The position numbers and the translations under genes are program-made. Shown here piece by piece: positions 9,571 to 17,707 of a stretch of 38,183 bases of DNA; position 1 is the stretch's first letter; every line of letters begins with the position of its first letter. The notes below the pieces were generated by a model. That model was not told where the DNA came from, ran no database searches, and saw only the letters and a program-made list of their open reading frames with translations. Origin of the DNA: Desulfobacterales bacterium (GTDB taxonomy: Bacteria > Desulfobacterota > Desulfobacteria > Desulfobacterales > UBA5852); assembly GCA_030065275.1 (NCBI GenBank), contig JASJCV010000003.1, positions 1-38,183 of the forward strand. The letters are read 5' to 3'.

Positions 9571-10964
9571 AACTTTCCTCCGTGCGCGGCAACGATATGC
9601 TTGGTGATCGAGAGGCCCAGTCCGGTGCCGCGTCCGGTTTCATGGCCGACGTCGATGCGGTGGAATTTGTCGAAGATGTTGTCGAGCTGATCGGCGGGAA
9701 TCCCGCATCCCGCATCCACCACCCGGACAAGCAGTCCGTCGCCGTTGTCCGGCGCGAGTGAGGCTTCGATGCGCACGGCCCCGCCAGCCGAAGAGAATTT
9801 CAAGGCATTGCCGATCAGGTTCTCCAGAACCTGGTGAATCCGTTCGCCGTCGGCCGCTACGGCCGGAAGACTCTCAACTGGCTTGATTTCCAGCGCAATG
9901 TCACGTGAAATGGCGATGGGGGCCAGTTTCAGGACGCTGGCGCGCAGAATTTCAAGTAAATCGAGTGGTGCGATGACATAGTCCATCATGCCGGCTTCCA
10001 TGCGGGAGAGATCCAGCATTCGGTTGACGGAGGCGATCAATCGGTCGCATTCGTCCTTGACGATGGCCAGAAGCTGGCGCTGGTGCCCGGGCTCCCGGCG
10101 GAAGCGATCCTCCTCCAGGAGGCTGCTGGCCTCCTTGATGGCGGTCAGGGGGGTTCGCAGTTCGTGCGAAACATGGCGGATAAAGTCTTCTTTCATGGCA
10201 TTCAACTCGCCCAGGCGCAGGCACATGGAATCAAAATCCCTTGACAGGGATGCAATTTCAGGCGGCGCCTCGATCGGGGGCAGTGGTTTAAAGCGGCCGG
10301 CGGCGACCTCGCGGGTCTTGCGCTGCAGCCGCTTGATCGAACGGTTGATGCTGCGGGCGTTGCCAAAGGAGACCAGCAGGCCGATGACGACACCGATCAG
10401 CACGGCGGCCACGCTGGTGCGGACCACGTTGGCGCTGATCCGGCTGGAAAGCGCGATCTTGGCGTCGCGCGCCCGGCGCGCCCGGCTGATCAAATGTTGC
10501 AAATGCTGCCTCAGGGCGTCGATCATTTCGCCCGTAAGGGTCGCTTCGACGCCGTCGACTGTTTCCTCGCTCCCCGCAGCGCGTTGACGCTCCTGTTCGA
10601 CGCGGTTGAAATACGCCTGGCTCAGCCGCGCGATGGGTGCCACCTGTTGGACCATGTCTCCAGCGCTGGCCAGATGCCGTAAGCGGTCCTGAATGCTCTT
10701 GTGCGCTTGGTGTATTTCTTCGAAACGCCGGTAAAAAGCCTCGTCCCGGGTCACCAGATAACGTTTTTCGAAGCGCACCAGCGATGCCGTGGATTCGCTC
10801 AACGCCTCGCCCAAACGGATGATTTCGCTGTCCACGTGGGCCACTTTTTGAATGATGACATTGAGCCGATTGAGCTGAACCGAAACGAAGACCCCTACGG
10901 CCACCAGCACCAGCATGAATACGAGGTAGCCCGACATCAGACGTTGAAAAAGGGGCAAGGGCAT
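9510..10964 (-). CDS. glrK: Membrane sensor histidine kinase, GlrK/QseE-like
   Basis: From ATG 10964: MPLPLFQRLMSGYLVFMLVLVAVGVFVSVQLNRLN..., second TM, HAMP, FIRHVSHELRTPLTAIKEASSLL (H box), NLIGNALKFS (N box), GRGTGLGLSITK (G box). The longer ORF (to 12146) is antisense read-through. Confidence 0.88.
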   Translation of the reverse strand: MPLPLFQRLMSGYLVFMLVLVAVGVFVSVQLNRLNVIIQKVAHVDSEIIRLGEALSESTASLVRFEKRYLVTRDEAFYRRFEEIHQAHKSIQDRLRHLASAGDMVQQVAPIARLSQAYFNRVEQERQRAAGSEETVDGVEATLTGEMIDALRQHLQHLISRARRARDAKIALSSRISANVVRTSVAAVLIGVVIGLLVSFGNARSINRSIKRLQRKTREVAAGRFKPLPPIEAPPEIASLSRDFDSMCLRLGELNAMKEDFIRHVSHELRTPLTAIKEASSLLEEDRFRREPGHQRQLLAIVKDECDRLIASVNRMLDLSRMEAGMMDYVIAPLDLLEILRASVLKLAPIAISRDIALEIKPVESLPAVAADGERIHQVLENLIGNALKFSSAGGAVRIEASLAPDNGDGLLVRVVDAGCGIPADQLDNIFDKFHRIDVGHETGRGTGLGLSITKHIVAAHGGKLWAESRLGQGSTFCFTLPLA

Positions 10965-11276
10965 GCTGTATTCCCACCAGCAAGGATCGCGCCAGACCAA
11001 CCGCCCTGAAGGGGTGGTAAATAAATATTTGAATATACTTGTAATTTTTTGTGATGCCAATGAGGTCCAAGCGGTTTTTAAAAGCCCGGCGGACAGAAAA
11101 TTGCACAAAAAAATACTAAAAATAAACGGTTGCGCACATCCGGTGCTAACAGAACACGGGGACAAGACGGTCGGAGCGGCGTTGCCGCCGCCGGATGACT
11201 CCGGCAAACGATCGCCGCGCCCAAAAAAAGGCTCAGGGCGCGCCGTCAATCCACGGCGGTGCGGGAAAGGATCCAT

Positions 11277-12248
11277 ATGGCGTCGGTCAGGGTCATTGCA
11301 CGTTACGTATTGGTCATAGGTATTCTCGCAGGGGGGCTTGTACCGGGGGGGTGTCAGCCAACGCCCCCATCGGCGCAGGCGCCAGCCCCATCTCCGCAAA
11401 TTCCCGTTCGACAGACGGGCCTGATCGCGGCTGCAGATCTCATCGAAACCAGCGGTATGGCTTCTGCGCGCCGCGAAGCCGACCTGCTTTGGATGGTCAA
11501 CGACGGCGGGCATGCGCCTTGCCTTTTCGCCGTGCGATCGGATGGCGCTGACCTGGGACGCGTGACCGTCGAGAGGGCGCGCAATGTAGACTGGGAGGAT
11601 CTGGCCGGTTTTGAATGGGAGGGACAGGCCTTGATTCTGATTGCGGATGTGGGCGACAACCGTGCCGTGCGGGACGCCGTCCACATTTACGTGGTCGCGG
11701 AACCGACCCGACGGCCGGACGGCGGTTTTCCCGCGCAGGTGGACATTGCCTGGCAGTTTGCCTTTCGCTATGAGGACGGCCCGCGTGATTGTGAAGCGGT
11801 CGGGGTCGACACACGGCGCGGGACGATTCTTCTGGTCACCAAACGCACCACCCCGCCCCAGCTCTATTCCCTCCCCTTGCGGCCGGAAGCAGGCGTACCC
11901 GTCGTGGCCCGAAGAATCGGCACGCTGCCCCGGATTCCACCCCCGACCGCAACCGATCGGGTGCGCTATCCGCGCTTCGGGAAATTGTTTTCCCAACCCA
12001 CCGCCATGGATATCCGGCACGACAACCGCCTGGCGGTGGTCATGACCTACAAGGACGCCTATCTTTTCTCGCGCCTCAATGGTGAAAGGTGGGCGGACGC
12101 CTTTTCGCGTATCCCCCAGACTGTGGCCATTCCCCATCTCAGGCAAAAGGAAAGCGCCTGCCTGACGCCCGACGGCCGCAAGCTCTATATTACCACCGAA
12201 AAACGCCCGACCCCGCTATTGGTGGTTGATCTTGGGTCCAACCCCTAG
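11277..12248 (+). CDS. Predicted lipoprotein/exported protein of unknown function
   Basis: MASVRVIARYVLVIGILAGGLVPGGCQPTPPSAQAP... signal with GGC, low-complexity linker, then ETSGMASARREADLLWMVNDGGHAPCLFAV, repeated beta-rich segments suggestive of a propeller. Confidence 0.72.
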   Translation: MASVRVIARYVLVIGILAGGLVPGGCQPTPPSAQAPAPSPQIPVRQTGLIAAADLIETSGMASARREADLLWMVNDGGHAPCLFAVRSDGADLGRVTVERARNVDWEDLAGFEWEGQALILIADVGDNRAVRDAVHIYVVAEPTRRPDGGFPAQVDIAWQFAFRYEDGPRDCEAVGVDTRRGTILLVTKRTTPPQLYSLPLRPEAGVPVVARRIGTLPRIPPPTATDRVRYPRFGKLFSQPTAMDIRHDNRLAVVMTYKDAYLFSRLNGERWADAFSRIPQTVAIPHLRQKESACLTPDGRKLYITTEKRPTPLLVVDLGSNP

Positions 12249-12625
12249 ATCGTTTCTTTCGCGCCGGACGACCATTCGCAGCCATTTCCGCCGGGATGCC
12301 CCGATTCAGCAGGACGGCGCGTCATTGCCATTTCCAAGGGGCGCCAGGCGTTCAGACGCCGAAAAAACACCTTGCCCCTGACCCCAGCCCGGTCCTCAAG
12401 CGGCAGCCGCCGACCGGGCCGAGGGCCCATTCTGCGCCGATGACGATCTGCCGAGCGTTTTGTCCTGCACCCTTCCAAAGTACGGGGCGCAACCCCGCCA
12501 CAGGAAGAAATGGTGTTGAGCTGCTTTTTGACGCAAATGAACGGGCTTTGGTGCGGTATACGCTTTCGGCCGGGAAGGCGCCAAGGCGTGGGTTGCGGGT
12601 TGCCGGACGCCGCCCTCGCCCGGGG

Positions 12626-13021
12626 TCAGTCGAAATCGATGCCGACATCGGGAATGGCTTTCAGGTTTTTTTCCCGGTCGACGCACACCAGGTGGATTTC
12701 GGCCTTAACGGCGGCCTTGCCCGCCCCCGGTCGCCAGGCTTCCTGATGCCAGACCAGCCGGTAGTCGCTGTCCTTGCGCACGGTGGAGACGATGTCCAGG
12801 GTGTCACCGAATTCGGCGCCGTCCAAAAACTGGATGTCGGCTTTGTAGACCGCAAAGCCCAGCCCCATTTCTTTCCACAGGGCCACCAGGGCCGCCGGGC
12901 CGATCACCCCTTCCCGGGCGCGTTCGAAGTATTTGAGGTAATTGGCGTGGTAGACCACGCCGGAGTGGTCGGTGTCTTCGTAGTAGACCTGGACGGGTTG
13001 GTGGTAGGTTTTAGTTGGCAT
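12626..13021 (-). CDS. YbgC/FadM-type acyl-CoA thioesterase (hotdog fold)
   Basis: 131 aa MPTKTYHQPVQVYYEDTDHSGVVYHANYLKYFERARE: canonical YEDTDxxGVVYHANYLKYFERAR signature. Confidence 0.93.
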   Translation of the reverse strand: MPTKTYHQPVQVYYEDTDHSGVVYHANYLKYFERAREGVIGPAALVALWKEMGLGFAVYKADIQFLDGAEFGDTLDIVSTVRKDSDYRLVWHQEAWRPGAGKAAVKAEIHLVCVDREKNLKAIPDVGIDFD

Positions 13022-13059
13022 GCGTTTTTTCCAACGGTGTAGATCGAAGAGGTTTTGGG

Positions 13060-13302
13060 CTATTTATCAATTCCAATTTTCTCCATCACTATCTCTGAAG
13101 TTTCGAAGGTTGCTGACCAGCGTGTGATACCGTTTTCGTCACAACACTCCAGTTAGTATCCTACGGCAGGTTCGGTATATATTTCCACCATGGTAGCTAT
13201 ATCCACCCGCTTTGGTGTTGGCATCGGCTTCTCGGATCTCACTTCTGCATCAAAGGAGCAAACCTCGACGATCCTAACGGTATCGTATTGTTTGAACTTC
13301 AT
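13060..13302 (-). pseudogene. DUF4926-like small protein gene interrupted by in-frame TAA
   Basis: Minus-strand reading: MKFKQYDTVRIVEVCSFDAEVRSEKPMPTPKRVDIATMVEIYTEPAVGY*LECCDENGITRWSATFETSEIVMEKIGIDK*; both halves in one frame resemble a DUF4926 protein. Not in the supplied ORF track. Confidence 0.5.
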
Positions 13303-13424
13303 CGTTATGCTCCGGCTCGTGCCTTAAGGTCATAGAATTCATTGGGCACTTGGATAATAATTCATCATCTTTACGGTTAATCAGAGGCATTGTTTCTGAC
13401 TAATGAACTTCTTTCTGGTAAAAA

Positions 13425-13456
13425 GTTCATTTTCTTCCACGTGGAAGAAAACGAAC
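13425..13456. repeat. 32-bp near-perfect palindrome
   Basis: GTTCATTTTCTTCCAC|GTGGAAGAAAACGAAC; 16-bp arms, one mismatch, no spacer. Confidence 0.8.
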
Positions 13457-13744
13457 CAAAAGAAGACGCCCTTGCCCCGCTTAACCCCGCGCGTCGTCAA
13501 ACCGGATGATGAAGCGGCGCCTCATGCCGCCAAGCGGCGTTGCAACGCTCGATCGGGTGCTCACAATCTGGCGATTGCTGCGCGCCTCTCTTCACCTTGC
13601 GCCTTGCCTGACAACATGATGCTTGCTTCAGCAACCGGTTTCTCGTTCGGAGCAAAGGGATTACACTGCAGATCCATGATACGCTATCAGTCATCCCTTG
13701 AGTGTAATTGGTATTTTCTTTTCAATGTCGCCAAATTGATTCAC

Positions 13745-13870
13745 CGGCGGATGTGTAAAAGGCCCGCGAGCAAGGCTTGCTAAGTCCGAGGAGCGAGGCG
13801 TACTTCACGTACGCCGCAACGACGAGGGCTTTGCGTAACGCTGCACTCGGGTCTTTTACGCATCCGCCGC
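13745..13870. repeat. MITE/REP-like element, copy 1
   Basis: Terminal inverted repeats CCGGCGGATGTGTAAAAGGCCCG / CGGGTCTTTTACGCATCCGCCG(C), internal hairpin GGCGTAC-TTCAC-GTACGCC, core CGCAACGACGAGGGCTTTGCGTAACG shared in inverse orientation with 17526-17648. Confidence 0.75.
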
Positions 13871-14532
13871 TATTGTCGGGCCACGACAAAGAGCCCGATA
13901 TGCGCCATCAGGTTGGCTGCCATCCTGGCCGGCAGACGCCGGCGCCACTTGTTGAGGATCAGGTAGTGCTCGGATTCGATCTTCAAGCGCTCTTCGCGGC
14001 AGAAGGCCCGAAAATCCTTGATGGTCAGCACCCGGATGTTGGGGGTATTGTACCATTCAAATGGCAGCGCCGGCGACTTGGGAGCCCGGCCGCCGAAGAA
14101 GATGCCGGTGCGCAGCGACCAGTGGCCGAAATTGGGAAAACCCACGATGCCGTAGCGGCCGATGCGCATCATTTCCCGCAGCACGACCTGCGGGTGCTTG
14201 ACCACCTGAAGGGTCTGGTTGAGGATCACGTAGTCGTAGGCGTTGTCGGCGAAATCCGCGAGACCCTCGTCCAGATCGCCCTGGTAGACCGGAAGCCCCA
14301 GAGCCATGCCACCCATCAGGCGCGCACCGTCGATGTCCACACCCCGTCCGCGGACTTTCTTGCGCGCCACCAGCGCCCCCAGAAGAGAGCAGTCCCCGCA
14401 GCCCAGGTCCAGCACATGCGCCCCCTCGGGAATGATCGCCGTGATCAGATCCCAGTCGGTCTGGCTCAGGGTATTGACGTAACTGACGCTGCGGCGTTCG
14501 CTATTCAAGCGGCTGACTCCTTTGGCTGCCAT
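13870..14532 (-). CDS. metW: MetW methyltransferase-like protein
   Basis: WDLITAIIPEGAHVLDLGCGDCSLLGAL...KVRGRGVDIDG...YDYVILNQTLQVVKHPQVVLREMMRIGRYGIVGFPNFGHW; overlaps metX. Confidence 0.92.
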   Translation of the reverse strand: MAAKGVSRLNSERRSVSYVNTLSQTDWDLITAIIPEGAHVLDLGCGDCSLLGALVARKKVRGRGVDIDGARLMGGMALGLPVYQGDLDEGLADFADNAYDYVILNQTLQVVKHPQVVLREMMRIGRYGIVGFPNFGHWSLRTGIFFGGRAPKSPALPFEWYNTPNIRVLTIKDFRAFCREERLKIESEHYLILNKWRRRLPARMAANLMAHIGLFVVARQ

Positions 14533-15655
14533 CCAGAAATGCGGTGGCGATCTGCGTGAGGCGCTTGGTTTCGATCAGGAAGGCATCGTGCCCGTGGGGC
14601 GAGTCGATGTCAACGAAAGACACGTCCCGGTCGTTGGCGATCAGCGCGCGAACGATCTCTTTGGACTGGGCCGTGGGAAAGAGCCAGTCCGAGGTGTAGG
14701 AGATGACCAGGTAGCGGGCCGCCACCGCGGCAAACGCGTCCTTGAGCGGCCCGTAGGTCCGGACGATGTCGAAATAGTCCATGGCCTTGGTGATGTAGAT
14801 GTAGCTGTTGGCGTCGAAACGTTCGGTGAAGCGGGTGCCCTGGTGATTCAGGTAGGATTCCACCGCGAATTCGTTGCGGATGTCGTAGCTCAGGCGGTCG
14901 GCGGACTGCAGCCGGCGACCGAACTTGTGGTTCAGCGAAATCTCGGACAGATAGGTGATGTGGGCCACCATGCGGGCGCTGGTCAGACCGCGCAGGGGCC
15001 CGGGGGTGCCGTAATAGTGACCGCCCTGCCAGTCGGGATCGCTGGTGATGGCGTGCCGCCCGACGGCATTGAAGGCGATGCCCTGGGTGGAGAGTTGGGC
15101 GCCGGCGGCGATGCAGATCACCGTGTGCACCCGCTCGGGGTAACGCAGCGACCACTCCAGGGCCTGGAATCCGCCCATGGACCCGCCCACCACACAAAAA
15201 AGCCGCTCGATGCCGAGGTGATCCACCAGGTGCCTCTGGGCGGTGACCATGTCGCCAATGGTGATCAGCGGGAAGTCGCTGCCGAAGGGCTGGCCAGTGT
15301 CGGGATTGGTACTGTTGGGGCCGGTGGAGCCCTTGCAGCCGCCGATCACGTTGGCACAGATCACCCAGTAGCGGTCGGTATCGAAGGCCTTGCCCGGTCC
15401 GATCATGGGATCCCACCAGCCCACGCGCGTATCGTGGGGGTCGTGGATGCCGGCCGCATGGGCGTCGCCGGAGAGGGCGTGGCAGACCAGGATGGCATTG
15501 CTGCGCGACGCATTGGGTTCGCCGTAGGTTTCGTAGACCAGTTCGACGGGGCTCAGGGTGCGGCCCGAATCAAGCACCAGAGGCGCCTCCTGCCCTCCGA
15601 AGATGAATTGCCGGGGTTTGACCCGGCCGACCGATTGCCGTTCGATGAACATCAC
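14501..15655 (-). CDS. metX: Homoserine O-acetyltransferase
   Basis: LVYETYGEPNASRSNAILVCHALSGDAHAAG...VVGGSMGGFQALEWSLRYPERV...; alpha/beta hydrolase MetX motifs. Confidence 0.95.
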   Translation of the reverse strand: MMFIERQSVGRVKPRQFIFGGQEAPLVLDSGRTLSPVELVYETYGEPNASRSNAILVCHALSGDAHAAGIHDPHDTRVGWWDPMIGPGKAFDTDRYWVICANVIGGCKGSTGPNSTNPDTGQPFGSDFPLITIGDMVTAQRHLVDHLGIERLFCVVGGSMGGFQALEWSLRYPERVHTVICIAAGAQLSTQGIAFNAVGRHAITSDPDWQGGHYYGTPGPLRGLTSARMVAHITYLSEISLNHKFGRRLQSADRLSYDIRNEFAVESYLNHQGTRFTERFDANSYIYITKAMDYFDIVRTYGPLKDAFAAVAARYLVISYTSDWLFPTAQSKEIVRALIANDRDVSFVDIDSPHGHDAFLIETKRLTQIATAFLDGSQRSQPLE

Positions 15656-15688
15656 CTGTTTCCCGTCGTCCGATTGACTGCGGCGTAT

Positions 15689-16987
15689 TCAAACCTTGCA
15701 GGCCACGCCGGTTTCCAGGGCCTGGTCGAGATCGGCGATGATGTCTTCGACGTCTTCGATGCCGATGCTCAGCCGGATAAAGTCCGGCGTGACGCCGGCC
15801 GCCCGCTGCTCCGCTTCGCTCAGTTGTTCATGGGTGGTCGACGCCGGATGAATCACCAGGCTCTTGGCATCGCCGATGTTGGCCAGGTGGCTGACGAGGT
15901 TGAGACTTTCGATGAACTTCACGGCCGATTCCCTGCCGCCGCGGATGCCGAAACCCACCAGGGCGCCCTGGCCCCGGGGCAGGTATTTTTCCTTCAGGTG
16001 GGCGGTCTCCGCGGAGGCCAATCCGGGATAACGCACCCAGTCGACGCATCCGTGGTTTTCGAGAAACCGGGCCACCTCAAGGGCATTGTTCGAGTGGCGC
16101 TCCATGCGCAGGTGCAGGGTCTCGAGTCCCTGGAGAAAAAGCCAGGCATTGAAGGGGCTCATGGCGGCGCCCATGTCCCTCAGCCCCAGCACCCGGGCCC
16201 GCAGAATGAAGGCCAGGTCGCCAAATGTCTCGACAAATTTCAGACCGTGATAGGCCGGGTCGGGAGCGTCGAATTCCGGGAAACGGCCGGAGTTCCCCCA
16301 ATCGAAATGGCCTGAATCCACAATCAGCCCGCCGATCGAGGTGCCGTGCCCGCCGATAAACTTGGTGGCCGAGTGCACCACCACGGCGGCGCCGTGTTCG
16401 ATCGGACGGCACAAATAGGGCGTTGTGACCGTATTGTCCACCACCAGCGGAACGCCGTGGCGCCGGCCGGCGGCGGCAATCCCTTCGATATCGATGATGT
16501 CCAGTTTGGGATTGCCGATGCTCTCGACGAAGAAGGCCCGGGTCCTGTCCGTGACGGCCCGCTCCCAGGCGTCGATGTCGTTGGGGGCGACATATTTCAC
16601 CTGTATGCCCAGCCGGCTGAAGGTGTGGGTGAAGAGACTCACCGTGCCGCCGTACAGGTCGGTGGACGCTACGATTTCGTCCCCGGCCTTGGCCAGCGTC
16701 AGCACGGTCAGGGTTTCGGCCGCCTGTCCCGAAGCCACCGCCAGCGCGGCCGTCCCGCCCTCCAGTTCGGTGATGCGCTGCTCGAGGGCATCGGTGGTGG
16801 GGTTCATGATACGTGTGTAAATGTTGCCGAACTTGCGCAGACCGAAGAGATCGGCCGCATGCTGGGTGTCCTCGAAAACGTATGACGAAGTCTGATAGAT
16901 GGGGATGGCCCGTGAAAGGGTTTGGCTGTCGGGCGCATGTCCGGCGTGGATGGTGCGGGTTCCGAATCCCTGGTCGTTTTCACTCAT
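15689..16987 (-). CDS. metY: O-acetylhomoserine aminocarboxypropyltransferase (sulfhydrylase), PLP-dependent
   Basis: From ATG 16987: [40 protein letters not shown]...[21 protein letters not shown]; Cys/Met metabolism PLP signature. The upstream extension in the ORF track crosses the riboswitch and terminator. Confidence 0.93.
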   Translation of the reverse strand: MSENDQGFGTRTIHAGHAPDSQTLSRAIPIYQTSSYVFEDTQHAADLFGLRKFGNIYTRIMNPTTDALEQRITELEGGTAALAVASGQAAETLTVLTLAKAGDEIVASTDLYGGTVSLFTHTFSRLGIQVKYVAPNDIDAWERAVTDRTRAFFVESIGNPKLDIIDIEGIAAAGRRHGVPLVVDNTVTTPYLCRPIEHGAAVVVHSATKFIGGHGTSIGGLIVDSGHFDWGNSGRFPEFDAPDPAYHGLKFVETFGDLAFILRARVLGLRDMGAAMSPFNAWLFLQGLETLHLRMERHSNNALEVARFLENHGCVDWVRYPGLASAETAHLKEKYLPRGQGALVGFGIRGGRESAVKFIESLNLVSHLANIGDAKSLVIHPASTTHEQLSEAEQRAAGVTPDFIRLSIGIEDVEDIIADLDQALETGVACKV

Positions 16988-17030
16988 AGCATTGGCCTCC
17001 GTTCGCTGTCCGGTCTGCAATAAAAAAACC

Positions 17031-17055
17031 TCTCGCAAGGGAGAGGCTTCGATCC
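17031..17055 (-). terminator. Rho-independent terminator of the SAM riboswitch
   Basis: Minus strand CCTCTCCCTTGCGAGAGG followed by TTTTTTTA, between aptamer and metY start. Confidence 0.85.
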
Positions 17056-17070
17056 ATTTGAAGCGTGACC

Positions 17071-17160
17071 TCATGTTTCCCATGACGGGCTGGATTTGGC
17101 ACCTTTTGGTCAGGTTGCCGGGCGGTCTTCAGGCCAGATCCCTCGCGCCACTCCACATGA
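17071..17160 (-). ncRNA. SAM riboswitch (S-box/SAM-I-like) upstream of metY-metX-metW
   Basis: Minus strand TCATGTggagtggcgcgagggatctggcctgaagaccgcccggcaacctgaccaaaaggtgccaaatccagcccgtcatgggaaACATGA: GAGGGA..CCCGGCAACC..GGTGCCAAATCC core with complementary P1 ends TCATGT/ACATGA. Confidence 0.92.
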
Positions 17161-17280
17161 AAATTATTTTCGTAACAATATGCGTCTTCGGCGGAATGTC
17201 AAGAATCTTCGGTGATGAATGCCTCGGACGTGGCCCGCGCATTGACTTCGACCCAATGGGCTGGTAAAAGATCGAACTCT

Positions 17281-17458
17281 ATCGAGCGGTAACGGAACAC
17301 GGTGTGAAACCGTGACGGACCCGCCGCTGTGATCGGGGACGCAGGGCCGCGCCACAACGGTCACTGCCTGGCGCTGAATCGTGATTGGCACGGACGGTAG
17401 CCACGCGGGAAGACCGGCCCCTGCGAATGAGCCGAAAGTCAGAAGACGACCGCTCGAT
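17281..17458 (+). ncRNA. Cobalamin (B12) riboswitch
   Basis: GGTGTGAAACCGTGACGGACCCGCCGCTGTGATCGGGGA ... GCCACgcGGGAAG ... GAATGAGCCGAAAGTCAGAAGAC; closing helix ATCGAGCGGT (17281-17290) pairs perfectly with ACCGCTCGAT (17449-17458). Confidence 0.95.
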
Positions 17459-17479
17459 ATGCCAAGGACCTGATGGTAA

Positions 17480-17525
17480 AGGGCTCCTGGGGTCATCCAC
17501 GACCCGGGAAGCCCTTTTTTATTTT
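17480..17525 (+). terminator. Rho-independent terminator downstream of the cobalamin riboswitch
   Basis: AGGGCTCCTGGGGTC-ATCCAC-GACCCGGGAAGCCCT followed by TTTTTATTTT. Confidence 0.85.
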
Positions 17526-17648
17526 GACGCCCTCGGAAAAAACCCGATGGCGGCGTTACGCGAAGCCCTCGTCATTGCGGCTTGCCGTAACTAGGCCGCA
17601 CGCCTCGGGTGTCTGCGGCCGTCGCTCGAAATTTTTATAAGACCGTCT
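17526..17648. repeat. MITE/REP-like element, diverged copy 2 (inverse orientation to copy 1)
   Basis: GGCGTTACGCGAAGCCCTCGTCATTGCGGC matches the reverse complement of copy 1 (GCGTTACGCAAAGCCCTCGTCGTTGCGGC); imperfect ends GACGCCCTCGGAAAAAA / ATTTTTATAAGACCGTC. Confidence 0.68.
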
Positions 17649-17707
17649 GATGTATGACCGTGGCGATTTTTTCTTATTTGCATCCCTTGGAAAAGGATGG
17701 TGGTCCT

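Noticed and set aside
10965-12146. N-terminal extension of the kinase ORF (9510-12146)
   Set aside because: Antisense to the lipoprotein gene and runs through the intergenic region; the kinase proper begins at MPLPLFQRL (10964) with its first TM helix.
14522-16315. 597-aa plus-strand ORF
   Set aside because: Antisense shadow of metX and metY, no recognisable domain.
16988-17083. 32-aa N-terminal extension of metY
   Set aside because: Passes through the SAM riboswitch terminator; [16 protein letters not shown] start at 16987 fits the family.
17386-17400. TGGCAC in the cobalamin riboswitch region as a sigma-54 promoter
   Set aside because: No TTGC at the required N5 spacing; it is part of the aptamer.
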